A stretch of 64,000 bases of DNA from Planctomycetota bacterium. GTDB taxonomy: Bacteria > Planctomycetota > Planctomycetia > Pirellulales > UBA1268. The stretch lies in assembly GCA_014238855.1 (NCBI GenBank), contig JABAAH010000011.1, forward strand, positions 1 to 64,000, given 5' to 3'. The position numbers and the translations under genes are program-made. The notes under the pieces were generated by a model. It was given only the letters and a program-made list of their open reading frames with translations. It was not told the origin of the DNA and did not search any database. Below are positions 8,603-18,712 of the stretch, piece by piece (positions within the stretch are counted from its first letter, which is position 1; each line of letters opens with the position of its first letter).

Positions 8603-10047
8603 TATGCCTCGGCTTGCTCTTCATGCTGGTGCGACCGACGAAGCGTGGCCCAATTAATCAAGTCGCGACTATCACCGGGCAACGTATCAGACGGCTGCTC
8701 TCGTATTCGCCACCTTGGCCACCACATGAACACTACAGAAAACCCCAACGCCAGGCACCCATAGAGCGCGATCGGTTTTCCATTCATCACAGATCGAATC
8801 ACCGACTCTGAACCGATTGGCAAAAACATTGATAATGAATACGTCGGTGCAGGAACCGGCTTACCCTCACCAGACTTCAATTGATTCGGCGTATCATCTA
8901 TGTCCAGAGTGCTGGCAGCCGTACTGAGTCCGGGGTATCGAGTTATTGTGACCACTGCCCGGCCCCACGGTTTCGTTGCAGGAACAAGCCCAACAACGAG
9001 TGTCCGAAGCCGTTTAATTTCAGCACCTGCAGGATCATCTACATCTGCATAAACCTGTTCACACAAACGGTCAATGTACGTTTCCGGAATGGCTACAGAA
9101 ACGTAGACAACTTGCCCAACATCTCGCGCACCCTGATCACTGCCCAACCCAACGCCCACAATTGCAGGCACATTAGCAGCCGCCCGTGTATCTCGAACCG
9201 CCGCCTCCTCTTTACCACCAGCCACTTGCTCAATAGCGGAGGCATTTACTTCAACAACAACTCCAGAAATAAAGGCCAATGCCTGACGGATTTTTATAGT
9301 CACATGCTGCTCGTACGCAACAGCTCGTGCTCGATCCGGATCAGTCGTGATGAACTCAGCATCTGACAACAGCGGTCCGTCATACACTTGTCCACTTTGG
9401 AGATCAGTGAGCGCCACTTGCTCCACACGAAGACCTGCAATTGAAGACGCAACAAGCACCCGAATCGCCTCAACGCGATGCCGATCAATTTCTAGTTCAG
9501 GCTGCGTACGGATACTTACGCTTGCAGTTTGCGTAGAAGCATTACCATCACGAAATAAACCACCTGCATTACTTCCTGAATAAAGCACTGCAGCCTGCTC
9601 GATACCTGGCATGGTTCGAATCACTAATGATAATTCTTCCTGAGTAGCTATTCGTACCAACTCAGCCTGCGTCTCCTTACTTCGCCAAGGGCTGTCGCTC
9701 TCAACTGCTCGCCGCAGGCTTCCTCCGAATTCTGGAGGGAGAGCGCCCGCATCAACAATCGCTCTCAAATAGCCACTCTGGCGACCACGATCCACATAAA
9801 GACGGCCTGCATCCACACGATATGACTCAAGACCGGAGCGATCGAAAACAGCCTCAATGACCGCAAGATCCGCCGGGCCAAGAACTGCCCCGACCAGCAA
9901 CTCAACCTCACCACCTGGCTGCTTTTCAGGGAACTCGATAAGCAGGCTACCTGCTACCGCGGCAACCAACAAAAGACTGAAGCCGACAACCTGAATAGGC
10001 CGGACTCCAGAATAACTCTTTGACGCATTTTCGATCGCTGCATCCAT
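8602..10047 (-). CDS. fliF: FliF-like MS-ring protein with short tail
   Basis: The 481-residue product has a first transmembrane helix at about residues 20-36, a periplasmic region with ring-building-motif-like sequence (ELSLVIRTMPGIEQAAVLYS, about 139-158), and a second transmembrane helix at about 420-437. This is the FliF/SctJ arrangement. Canonical FliF is about 550 residues and ends in a cytoplasmic tail whose last segment binds the switch protein FliG. Here only about 40 residues follow the second helix, with no obvious acidic FliG-binding end. No fliG, fliM, fliN or fliI lies in this window. It is either a divergent flagellar base or the base of a related export device. Confidence 0.78.
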   Translation of the reverse strand: MDAAIENASKSYSGVRPIQVVGFSLLLVAAVAGSLLIEFPEKQPGGEVELLVGAVLGPADLAVIEAVFDRSGLESYRVDAGRLYVDRGRQSGYLRAIVDAGALPPEFGGSLRRAVESDSPWRSKETQAELVRIATQEELSLVIRTMPGIEQAAVLYSGSNAGGLFRDGNASTQTASVSIRTQPELEIDRHRVEAIRVLVASSIAGLRVEQVALTDLQSGQVYDGPLLSDAEFITTDPDRARAVAYEQHVTIKIRQALAFISGVVVEVNASAIEQVAGGKEEAAVRDTRAAANVPAIVGVGLGSDQGARDVGQVVYVSVAIPETYIDRLCEQVYADVDDPAGAEIKRLRTLVVGLVPATKPWGRAVVTITRYPGLSTAASTLDIDDTPNQLKSGEGKPVPAPTYSLSMFLPIGSESVIRSVMNGKPIALYGCLALGFSVVFMWWPRWRIREQPSDTLPGDSRDLINWATLRRSHQHEEQAEA

Positions 10048-10074
10048 GCAGAAATCTCCATTGTAGGCATAAAA

Positions 10075-10581
10075 TTAAGCAGCCATGCGCTGCGAAACCA
10101 CTCTTGGGAAACGCAACGTCACCGCTACACCACCCTCAGCACAATCATCAAGCCGCATGTCGCCATGAACCTGATCAAGCAATTCCTGCTGAGCAACTGC
10201 ATGCACACGACCAACAACACCTCCGCCAACCTTTTGTCGCTCTGAAAGAGAGGATCCGCTGTCGGCAATTTCTATCTCAATGCAATCTGCATACTCAACA
10301 CTTGTAATAAGAACTTCTGCAGTTCTCGCCATAGCGGCACTTCCAGCAGCAGCCCGAACCGCATCACAGAGCCACACATTAAGCAACTCTTCCAAAACTA
10401 CAACATTTCCCTCAAACCTATGCGCGAGAGGAACGTCAACTGACACATGAGGCAAGGGCACACCCGAATCGGCATGCTGACGCTGTAAGCCACTCACCAC
10501 ATTTCCTACAATTCCTCGCAACGCTGGCGACTGGCCGTAATGACTTACAGTTTGTTTTGCCGAGATAGATTCTGTCATCAT
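10075..10581 (-). CDS. GHKL-type ATPase-domain protein, stand-alone
   Basis: This 168-residue protein resembles a histidine-kinase-like ATPase domain without a kinase histidine box. An N-box-like helix (VVLEELLNVWLCDAVRAA), a degenerate ATP lid motif (ADSGSSLSE in place of DxGxG) and a glycine-rich G2-like stretch (VGGGVVGRVHAVAQQ) are followed by a C-terminal strand pair (GGVAVTLRFPRV). There is no transmembrane or receiver domain. It lies 27 bases upstream of fliF and probably in the same transcript. An anti-sigma-type or regulatory ATP-binding role is possible but not demonstrated. Confidence 0.6.
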   Translation of the reverse strand: MMTESISAKQTVSHYGQSPALRGIVGNVVSGLQRQHADSGVPLPHVSVDVPLAHRFEGNVVVLEELLNVWLCDAVRAAAGSAAMARTAEVLITSVEYADCIEIEIADSGSSLSERQKVGGGVVGRVHAVAQQELLDQVHGDMRLDDCAEGGVAVTLRFPRVVSQRMAA

Positions 10582-10610
10582 AAAACCTTTGTACTTCGAG
10601 CATGCCTAAA

Positions 10611-11327
10611 CTAGACGAGAGCAGTCACCTGATCCCCTGGAACGCGGCAAACCTCATCCATAATCCACCGATCAATATCTCCGACCATATCTACCAAAGG
10701 CACCTGCTGAGTCCCATCACTTCTTTTATTTCGATAGACACGCATAGACATCAATCCTCCTGCAGCATGAAACAGTCGTAATGTTTGATTCACGTCACAA
10801 TCATTCAACAAATCACCTGTTTCTGTTTTTTCATCACAACAAAGCATCATCGGAAGTGAACGAATACGATCAAGCTGTCCCAGCAATCTCTCACGCAGAG
10901 GAAACCGGCCATTAATTGAGACCACTCCAGCAAACGACTCTGGGTTCTGACAGGCATACCGAAAGGCATTTTCTCCCCCTGCCCCAACACCAATGATATA
11001 AACCCTGCGAGAGTGAACACTGTATCGACTCATCATTCCGTCAATAGCTTGAAAACAACTCTCTGAATCGGACGGGACAGCAGGCAGCACCGCGAGGTAA
11101 TTCCTCAGACTCATTCGCATCATGGTGCGACCTAGATCAAAGTGCGTGTCACCTGATTGTGGTAGCCATACAAGCAGCGGATAATCATACCCAGACTCAT
11201 AACCTAATGGTAAAAACAGCTGTTCTGATTCACCCGAAGGCAAAGCCTCATTATTGCACGTAAAGCCACTGCTGTTTGGTGAACAAGGATTGGGTTCATA
11301 ATGGAATACCGTCGACTGTTTCACCAT
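10611..11327 (-). CDS. Alpha/beta-hydrolase-fold protein, nucleophile apparently lost
   Basis: The product is 238 residues from the ATG at 11327, which has GGAG eight bases upstream; a start at 11399 lacks such a site. It resembles the esterase/PHB-depolymerase-like hydrolases that handle a signal-less cytoplasmic domain: a strand YPLLVWLPQSG near residue 48, and helix FQAIDGMMSRYSV followed by RVYIIGVGAGGENAFRYA. In active members that elbow reads GxSxGG. Here it reads GVGAGG, with glycine where the catalytic serine should be. It may therefore be a non-catalytic binding or regulatory protein. It lies immediately upstream of the GHKL gene on the same strand. Confidence 0.6.
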   Translation of the reverse strand: MVKQSTVFHYEPNPCSPNSSGFTCNNEALPSGESEQLFLPLGYESGYDYPLLVWLPQSGDTHFDLGRTMMRMSLRNYLAVLPAVPSDSESCFQAIDGMMSRYSVHSRRVYIIGVGAGGENAFRYACQNPESFAGVVSINGRFPLRERLLGQLDRIRSLPMMLCCDEKTETGDLLNDCDVNQTLRLFHAAGGLMSMRVYRNKRSDGTQQVPLVDMVGDIDRWIMDEVCRVPGDQVTALV

Positions 11328-11530
11328 TTCAGATTCTCCATGAAACCTTTTGCACGAATACGAAGTGTGTTTACTTGCGCGTACCACAAGGCGTTCCACT
11401 CACTGCAACACACCCGAGGGTTTCTAACGCAGTCACAGACTCCGGGCAATGGCAGCATTACCGGGTGAAAACAAAGAATCTTTGGGAAATCTGGTGAATA
11501 GAGGGGAACTGGAGAAGGCAAGGCCTTCGG

Positions 11531-12496
<966 letters not shown>

Positions 12497-12580
12497 CTAG
12501 GACCTACTTGTAGTCAAAATTTTGCACCTCTGTCGACGCTGTCCATGACGAAAATCACCCAACTTTCTATGGCAATCGCG

Positions 12581-12598
12581 TTCGGTGAATTCACCGAA
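12581..12598. promoter_or_regulatory. Perfect 18-bp palindrome upstream of mdh
   Basis: TTCGGTGAATTCACCGAA reads identically on both strands. It lies in the 243-base gap between mdh and the upstream gene on the same strand. A symmetric site of this length in a short regulatory gap is consistent with a dimeric repressor or activator operator. The regulator is unknown. Confidence 0.4.
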
Positions 12599-12718
12599 GA
12601 CTTGCGAAACAGAATCTCCTGCATCGTAAGTGTTGCGAATCTTAAAGAATCAACAAGCGTGGGCCAATTCCTTCGAGAAATCACGTAATCTTGAATTGTA
12701 ATCTTTTGCCAAAAAGTA

Positions 12719-14053
12719 CTACGGCAGTTCGATCTGATCGGGGAGTTTTTCCTTCAACGGAGAGCGGTACCTGCTTTGACAAAACCCTTTCACGATCCAG
12801 CCAGCAAGAGCGACTGCCGTGAGCACAGGCAACCAGGTCATTCCACGAGGAAGTGTGGATGGCTGCTTTGCTGGCAACCACACAGGGATTTGACCGACAA
12901 GAAGCGGCGACTCTTGAGGCCTTCCTTCCTCGGCTTCCTTTCCAGAATAATTTAAACGACGCGTGATGTATCGGTATCTCTTGAACAGAAAACCTGCAAC
13001 CTTCAATCTTTCATTCACCTCTTCACCGACAGGCATTCCTTGAGGTAATTTCGTGCAACAGAAAACAACTGGGTAGGTTTCCTGGAATTCATTATGGATC
13101 TGTAAAAGAGGTGTCGGCACAAATAAGAAAATTTCCCAGTAGTGATCGCTACCAAGCATTTCCTGTTCACGCTTTGATTCCACAGTAACTTTTACAATCC
13201 GGCGAGCTGTTCCATCCAAGATTATCTGGCAGCCCCGGTGCAGCCGTAGCCAGTCACTCGCAGGATCAAGTAATGCAACCAGCGACTTGTCATTTATAGG
13301 AGGTCCGTCAGGAATTGTATTTTGTCTTGCACTTACAGAGAGACTGGAATAAAAGGCATCAGATTCTACGGTTCTTAAGGAATCACCATCAACAACTGAT
13401 TGGAACAGGCCATAGTCCATGCCTAACTTCCCAAACAATGTCTGCGGCCACCACTGAAGCCTTGCAGCTACTGCAAGAATCGGTTCCTTCCGCTTTTCCA
13501 TCGACTCCTCGCCTGGAACATGAAGGAGTATTACTGATGCGCCACCGTTTTGATGAAGAGGTCGACCAACGGGCAGACCGACTGGTATTTCAGGAACGAC
13601 CACCCATACAGTCTGCGAGTCTGCTAAAAGCAGTTGCACTGCGTAGATTTCTTCCAAGCTCGTTAACGCTGCCACATTATGTGGTGACTTAATGCAGTTG
13701 ACTCTCAAGATAGTTCCAACGATCTGAACTGAGCGGCACTCCTGCTGGTATGTCGATGCAAGACTGCTGTCAAATTCGATTGAATCGTCCGCCCACTTTT
13801 GAAACCATCGACTTGGAGCACCTTGTAGACGATCCAAGACTCGTGCCACTAATTGAAATTCGTCACTCGAAAGCGTGACCGTGTCACTCTCCACTACCTC
13901 CTCAAATTGCTTCTGTAGGTACGATGAGGAGAGGCCCCATGTCGTGAAATATTCCTCCGGGGATTGGACTGCAGATGATACGGTTGACACTATAAAAAAA
14001 AAGGCAACAAATAGTGCGTTTCCGACATGTACCAAAGCATGACGGAATTTCAT
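12719..14053 (-). CDS. Secreted, C-terminally anchored protein of unknown function
   Basis: This 444-residue protein starts at the ATG at 14053, four bases after the upstream stop; starts at 14089 or 14110 are possible. It has an N-terminal signal peptide (VGNALFVAFFFIVSTVSSA) and a C-terminal membrane helix (WLPVLTAVALAGWIVKGF, about residues 406-423) followed by a basic tail. The large extracytoplasmic part shows no recognised catalytic motif. Repeated phrases such as PVGLPVGRPL and PQGMPVGEEV suggest two related subdomains. It is coupled to the small membrane protein upstream. I do not recognise the family. Confidence 0.7.
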   Translation of the reverse strand: MKFRHALVHVGNALFVAFFFIVSTVSSAVQSPEEYFTTWGLSSSYLQKQFEEVVESDTVTLSSDEFQLVARVLDRLQGAPSRWFQKWADDSIEFDSSLASTYQQECRSVQIVGTILRVNCIKSPHNVAALTSLEEIYAVQLLLADSQTVWVVVPEIPVGLPVGRPLHQNGGASVILLHVPGEESMEKRKEPILAVAARLQWWPQTLFGKLGMDYGLFQSVVDGDSLRTVESDAFYSSLSVSARQNTIPDGPPINDKSLVALLDPASDWLRLHRGCQIILDGTARRIVKVTVESKREQEMLGSDHYWEIFLFVPTPLLQIHNEFQETYPVVFCCTKLPQGMPVGEEVNERLKVAGFLFKRYRYITRRLNYSGKEAEEGRPQESPLLVGQIPVWLPAKQPSTLPRGMTWLPVLTAVALAGWIVKGFCQSRYRSPLKEKLPDQIELP

Positions 14054-14057
14054 GCAA

Positions 14058-14423
14058 TCAGGTCGCTGCTGTTGACATAGGCGTTTCATGCGACCGTTCC
14101 AAAGACTCATCTATTGCATTTTGTGCATCAGGTATCGATGCATCTGACCCATCTGGTGCAGAACTTCCGCCCCCACTGTCACCATTATTGGCCTGCTGTT
14201 GTCGTCGCGTTTCTCGCCAGACATAAAGTCCGAATGATCCTGCAAGCGTAAACGGCATAGCCATCATTAAAAGGATACTATAAAAATATCCGCGGGCTAT
14301 GTTTGCACCTTCACTGTCGGCCGCCGCCAGCCCATCTTTACAGCCGGGGCAACCCAATGTTTCAGTGCTTATTGCAAGGCAAACAATAAGTAAAAACGAC
14401 CATACTATGATGCGGCTTCTCAT
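14058..14423 (-). CDS. Small membrane protein with CPGCKDG motif
   Basis: The product is 121 residues: a signal peptide, then the paired-cysteine motif CPGCKDGL at about residues 25-32, one transmembrane helix (YSILLMMAMPFTLAGSFGLYVW, about 48-69), and an acidic, Gln/Ser-rich cytoplasmic tail. The exported CxxC pair next to a membrane helix could bind a metal or be redox-active. Its location downstream of the oxidase cluster suggests, but does not show, a link to cytochrome oxidase assembly. Confidence 0.65.
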   Translation of the reverse strand: MRSRIIVWSFLLIVCLAISTETLGCPGCKDGLAAADSEGANIARGYFYSILLMMAMPFTLAGSFGLYVWRETRRQQQANNGDSGGGSSAPDGSDASIPDAQNAIDESLERSHETPMSTAAT

Positions 14424-14999
14424 ACATAAAGTATAGACAATTCATTGCACTGAGACACCAATAATCAGTGTCGAACAAAAGTGCACTCGAAACAGTGCTC
14501 AGATACGAATCTCCCGCATGCCTCTTCAATTCCAGTACCACATTGGGAAGAAATGCGAGCCGGCTCACTAGCCAGGCAGCCGAAACGCTTTTTAAGATTG
14601 GGTCAATGCCGCTATCCAGATGTCCAAGACAGCCGTGGGCCACATGACCGATAGCAGCCGCCTGCGACACGGAATATGAATATGGAAAACTGTTTATTTA
14701 TACGTGAACTTGCACCAGAGACATTGCATCAGCATTAAAACGCGAAAGAAACATATTGGCCGAAAACCACGAAGGCAACAACCAGCGAACCGAAAAAATC
14801 ACAGCGAAAATACGCAGTAGATTGACACTTTCGCGAAAGAGCACCTGAAGCCTGATCAAAGTCTCACTCTGACTGAAACCACTTATCCATAGGTCGACCT
14901 GCACTTCAGTAAGCATAAGCAACAACGGCTAGCCCCACGAATCCTTCAACAAACCTGATCATGCTGAGACGAACGAAACGAAGATGAAATGCAAGTAAC
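14424..14999. other. Gene-free gap downstream of the respiratory cluster
   Basis: No supported gene was found in these 576 bases. Two open frames on the minus strand (14362-14670 and 14698-14925) lack family resemblance and good ribosome sites. No GC-rich hairpin with a T-run was visible to end the long upstream operon. Confidence 0.45.
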
Positions 15000-15497
15000 T
15001 TATACCAAGGAGGGACATTGGATGTTTTCATGGGTCGCCGCTTCGGCCTGCTTGTTCGAACTGGGGAAAAAAATATAAACCATAAAGTAGATGACTACTC
15101 CGGTTACTGACACGTACAACCAGATTGGCACAGTTATTTTTCCCAACTGCCGATGACGATGCCACTTTCCACGAAACGCAAGAACAAACATGGCAATGGC
15201 TAACACTGGAACCGCAACTGCCAGCACAATATGAGAAGCTAAAATACAGAGATAGATAGTGCGTATAACACCCTGCCCACCAAACGTGACATGCCCTACA
15301 AGATAGTGATAGGTCAAATACGACACGAGAAAAATTGTTGAAACTGAAAAAGCAGCGACCATAACCGCGCGATGTGCTTTCCAATTGCCTTGGGCAATCA
15401 GCACCCATCCCGTCACAAGTAGTATCGCTGCAATTGCATTGAGTATTGCATTGAGCGTCGCAAGTGGATGAATTGCTAAGGGAAAACCGTATTCCAT
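15000..15497 (-). CDS. DUF420 family membrane protein
   Basis: This 165-residue protein has four to five transmembrane helices and matches DUF420 (YozB/CtaM-like), a family encoded beside heme-copper oxidases and implicated in their assembly. Conserved histidines are present in hydrophobic context: AIHPLATLNAILNA at the N-terminus, SYLTYHYLVGH near residue 60 and KWHRHRQLGKIT near residue 111. The ATG overlaps the stop of the SCO gene (TGATG), showing translational coupling. It is the last gene of the oxidase cluster. Confidence 0.85.
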   Translation of the reverse strand: MEYGFPLAIHPLATLNAILNAIAAILLVTGWVLIAQGNWKAHRAVMVAAFSVSTIFLVSYLTYHYLVGHVTFGGQGVIRTIYLCILASHIVLAVAVPVLAIAMFVLAFRGKWHRHRQLGKITVPIWLYVSVTGVVIYFMVYIFFPSSNKQAEAATHENIQCPSLV

Positions 15498-16174
15498 CAG
15501 TCGGCTTCCTCAACAATTACCGTTATATCTTCCTCTGCGAGGACATCACGAATCAGTTTCTTCAGCCGATCCACTCTATCTTCTTGAAGGAGATGGTAGC
15601 TACCGCGCAGCCTTCCCTGCCGATCAAAGACAGCTCCCCGTTCAGAATGCACTCCAATTTCAACGGGCAACAAAAATGTCTTCGTGCCCACTCTTTTAAT
15701 AACGTCCATGTCACCAGTAAGAAATTTCCATCGCTGCGAGTCTGCTTCAAAGCGATCTGCATAGTGAGCAAGTGCGGCAGGAGTATCATTGTCAGGATCA
15801 CAGGTCAGGCTTACCGCAATGAAATTTGGGTCATCTATTTCTCGCAAGATATCAGCAATTGCTTGATTTTCACGAAAACACGGGCCTGGACAGTTTGCAA
15901 AAAAAACACTGCCCATCCACACTTTGCCTTTCAAAGTTGCTGAATCAAACTGCTTCCCTTGTTGGTCAGTGAGTTCAAATCTTGCCGCAGGCTCACCCTT
16001 CTTAAATACTGGCAATGCAACGTCGGGTGAACTTCCAACGTCACCTGTGCCTTTCGATTTCAGCAAGGTTTCCGTATTTGTTGAATCACTCGGGCTTCCG
16101 CAACCAATAAGGCACAACATCAGGAGCGATAGTGCGATTCGTGACAGAGAATAAGTTACTTCTTTAATGTTCAT
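15497..16174 (-). CDS. SCO1/SenC-type copper chaperone lipoprotein
   Basis: The product is 225 residues from the ATG at 16174 (AAGGTGG upstream). A lipoprotein signal ends in LMLCLIGCG. The thioredoxin-like domain carries the copper-binding CxxxC as NCPGPC (about residue 100), with the third ligand, a histidine, in VEIGVHSERG near residue 175. SCO proteins deliver copper to CuA of cytochrome oxidase subunit II, which is encoded in the same cluster. The start overlaps the end of the subunit IV gene by 11 bases. Confidence 0.9.
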   Translation of the reverse strand: MNIKEVTYSLSRIALSLLMLCLIGCGSPSDSTNTETLLKSKGTGDVGSSPDVALPVFKKGEPAARFELTDQQGKQFDSATLKGKVWMGSVFFANCPGPCFRENQAIADILREIDDPNFIAVSLTCDPDNDTPAALAHYADRFEADSQRWKFLTGDMDVIKRVGTKTFLLPVEIGVHSERGAVFDRQGRLRGSYHLLQEDRVDRLKKLIRDVLAEEDITVIVEEAD

Positions 16175-16676
16175 GTTTCCCACCTTCATCAAATAAATCA
16201 GAAGATGCAGCTTTTTCTAAAAGCAAGACATCCGAATCACGAGCCATATGAAGAGCCCGTTCCTGCGAAACCATACGATTCCGAAGACCAATATCCGGTA
16301 TCAGCATGATTGCAAGAAAAATTGCCATCATCGCTGCAGGAATTGTTAAGACATATTTCCAATTGGCTTCCCAGAGAACGTGCATGAAGAAGAGAACAAC
16401 TAACAGCGCTTTGGTACATGAAACTGCCATCATGAAAGCCCAACCGACCTGCGGTTCGTCTTTCCATGGCCAATACGATGAGTATGTCAAGAAAGACATT
16501 GTCGTTAAGAAGCAAAGAGCGGCAAATACAGCCATGTATTGCATGATTCCGCCATGCCCTTCGTGCGACTGCTCACCATCTTCTCCGCCAGTTTCAATTT
16601 CTTCAGGCAACGCGCCATGCGATGTGACTGGACCATGCGCGACATTTGAACTGCTGTCAGTTTCTGAATTGTTCAT
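16164..16676 (-). CDS. ctaF: Cytochrome c oxidase subunit IV
   Basis: This 170-residue protein has an acidic, histidine-containing N-terminus (about residues 1-45) followed by three transmembrane helices. The segment CTKALLVVLFFMHVLWEANW (about 86-105) is characteristic of the bacterial subunit IV family (COX4_pro). The C-terminal 45 residues form an additional soluble tail. The position directly after subunit III and before SCO supports the call. This subunit stabilises the oxidase and has no redox centre. Confidence 0.86.
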   Translation of the reverse strand: MNNSETDSSSNVAHGPVTSHGALPEEIETGGEDGEQSHEGHGGIMQYMAVFAALCFLTTMSFLTYSSYWPWKDEPQVGWAFMMAVSCTKALLVVLFFMHVLWEANWKYVLTIPAAMMAIFLAIMLIPDIGLRNRMVSQERALHMARDSDVLLLEKAASSDLFDEGGKHEH

Positions 16677-16721
16677 AATTGCTTTCTCGCAACACTCGTA
16701 AAGTACTTTCAGGAAATAAAT

Positions 16722-17663
16722 TTAAAACAGGTAGAGGAGCGGGAAGAGAAATATCCAAACAAGATCGACAAAATGCCAATAAAGACCCGCATTCTCAATC
16801 ATGCCGGCTCTTTTCGGCCCCAATTCATATCGAAGTAAGATGCCGAATACAATTAAACCGACGATGACATGAATTGCATGGAATCCGGTGAGGAAAAAAT
16901 ATGTACTCGCCCACATATTGCCACCCGGTATGACTGCCGGTAATTGAAGCCATCCAAACGTGTCATTAAGGCCGCCGCCATGCCCATGACTATCAGCGCC
17001 CTCTCCTGGCAACGGCATAATCTGATCTGCGACCACCGCTAAGTCGAATGCCTGTTGGTCCGGATTGTTCACCATATCCCTGACTTGCTTAAGCCTCCGG
17101 CGACCTGTTAACTCGGCATCTGAAAGCTCTCCTTCGGGCCGCGCATCAAGCTCTTTCATTTTTGCGAGGATGGCTGGATCACTCAACCTTGCCCGCACAG
17201 CTGAGCCGTAATAAAGATCCGGGCGCTCATAAATTCGACCACGTGGAGCCCACGGATAAATACCGTGATCGAATTTTGATGAATACTCGTAGCCTTTGAC
17301 GCCAAGAAATAGAGACCCGAGCACAAGCGTGATGAGCATCCAAGATTTTGCGAGCGATCGCTTGTTTGCCCTCGCCGCTTCAAGCGATAGCACAACGGTG
17401 ACACTGGAACAAATAAGCACAAATGTGTTGAATGCACCAATCGGCTCACTGAGATGAACATGGTGGGGTTTCGGCCATACCGCCGCACCAAAACGCAATA
17501 CGACATAACTACCCAGCAAGGCGGCAAAAAACATGATTTCTGTTGACAGGAATAACCACATAATGAGCTTGCCACGAGAGAGTGGCAAACCGGGCTGATA
17601 CTGAAGGACTGGCCCATGATGTCCGTGACTCTCATGCCCAATCGATGCAGCTGGTGAATTCAT
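16722..17663 (-). CDS. ctaE: Cytochrome c oxidase subunit III
   Basis: The product is 313 residues. Subunit III features include [20 protein letters not shown] near the N-terminus and the C-terminal [15 protein letters not shown] with final helix [19 protein letters not shown]. The His-rich N-terminal stretch ([13 protein letters not shown]) follows the chosen ATG at 17663. About 100 hydrophilic residues are inserted between the third and fourth conserved helices (about 135-235), including a Glu/Arg-rich segment and a short GHGHGG-like patch. Usual bacterial subunit III is about 200-270 residues. Confidence 0.9.
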   Translation of the reverse strand: MNSPAASIGHESHGHHGPVLQYQPGLPLSRGKLIMWLFLSTEIMFFAALLGSYVVLRFGAAVWPKPHHVHLSEPIGAFNTFVLICSSVTVVLSLEAARANKRSLAKSWMLITLVLGSLFLGVKGYEYSSKFDHGIYPWAPRGRIYERPDLYYGSAVRARLSDPAILAKMKELDARPEGELSDAELTGRRRLKQVRDMVNNPDQQAFDLAVVADQIMPLPGEGADSHGHGGGLNDTFGWLQLPAVIPGGNMWASTYFFLTGFHAIHVIVGLIVFGILLRYELGPKRAGMIENAGLYWHFVDLVWIFLFPLLYLF

Positions 17664-17719
17664 AGAACCTGTAGGATGTTGAAAGACTTGGGGGGTAAAT
17701 TCGAAACCAAAAACACACA

Positions 17720-18712
17720 CTAGCCGGACAATACTTTTGGAATGCTAAAGGCAATTGCCGACGTCATAAGGACCAAAAGTACACCAAGCGAAGCGAACAG
17801 GAGAATACGAGCGGATCGATCATCCCGCCGGAAGGCAAAGTTTACGGAAACAAGTACATAGAGGGTAGATGCCAATGCAGCAGCAAGAAACATACGAATA
17901 CTACCTGAAGGAACTGCCATCGACAGACTCACAGGGACCATAGCAAGAGATGCTGCCAATGATTGGCCTGCTGCTCGTAAACCACTAGGGTCGGTGACTG
18001 TGAGCATTTTGAGACCAGCAAGACGGTATTGATCACGATAAAGCCACGCGATTGCCATAAAGTGCGGAAATTGCCATAAGTAAAGCACCGTACCAAGAGC
18101 AGCGACTGCCAGCGTTGCTGACACATTCCCTGTGAGAAATTGCTGCTGTCCATCAACAGCAAACCAGCCAATCGCTATTGGAAGGCTTCCGGCTACCGCA
18201 CCGACCGCCGTATTGAGCGGGGTGATTCTTTTAAGCGGTGTGTAGACAGCCACATACAGTATCCACGTGACTATCGCCGCACAGGCGGCCTGCCAGTTCC
18301 CTGCCAACCACACGCACCCACTACCTCCCAAAAAACTTCCGGCAACAAGCATCCACGCGGTTCGTTGTGACAAGCGACCAGCAGCAAGAGGGCGTGACTC
18401 AGTACGGGGCATCAACCTATCTGTACGTCTCTCAAGAATCTGATTGGCAATACTGGAACTCGCTGCTACGGCAGCCGTGCCAACCAAAACTCCAACAACT
18501 GACAACCAATGTAATGCTCGTGAACCTGATGTAAGCCACATTGCAGCAAACACGGTCACGAGCACCATCATCGCGATACGCGGCCTTACAAGCTGAGAGA
18601 TATCCGCCATCACAGAGCAGTTTGCTGCAATGCGAGGCATCGCTGAGGCATCGGCCATGACCGTCACATGTCGAGATCCTTCAAGATGGTGTTGAGCAGC
18701 AAACCGATTCAT
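17720..18712 (-). CDS. ctaB: Protoheme IX farnesyltransferase (heme O synthase)
   Basis: This 330-residue UbiA-family enzyme farnesylates heme B to heme O. The first prenyl-diphosphate-binding region reads [20 protein letters not shown] (about residues 94-113), and the conserved second loop reads [19 protein letters not shown] (about 213-231). About nine transmembrane helices are predicted. The ATG at 18712 overlaps the ctaA stop as ATGA; a longer frame reaching 18781 would lie inside ctaA. Its product is the substrate of CtaA, encoded just upstream. Confidence 0.92.
   Translation of the reverse strand: MNRFAAQHHLEGSRHVTVMADASAMPRIAANCSVMADISQLVRPRIAMMVLVTVFAAMWLTSGSRALHWLSVVGVLVGTAAVAASSSIANQILERRTDRLMPRTESRPLAAGRLSQRTAWMLVAGSFLGGSGCVWLAGNWQAACAAIVTWILYVAVYTPLKRITPLNTAVGAVAGSLPIAIGWFAVDGQQQFLTGNVSATLAVAALGTVLYLWQFPHFMAIAWLYRDQYRLAGLKMLTVTDPSGLRAAGQSLAASLAMVPVSLSMAVPSGSIRMFLAAALASTLYVLVSVNFAFRRDDRSARILLFASLGVLLVLMTSAIAFSIPKVLSG

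Noticed and set aside
14362-14925. Two minus-strand open frames in the gap after the DUF420 gene
   Set aside because: There is no homology-like pattern and no ribosome site. One overlaps the start of the 121-residue protein.
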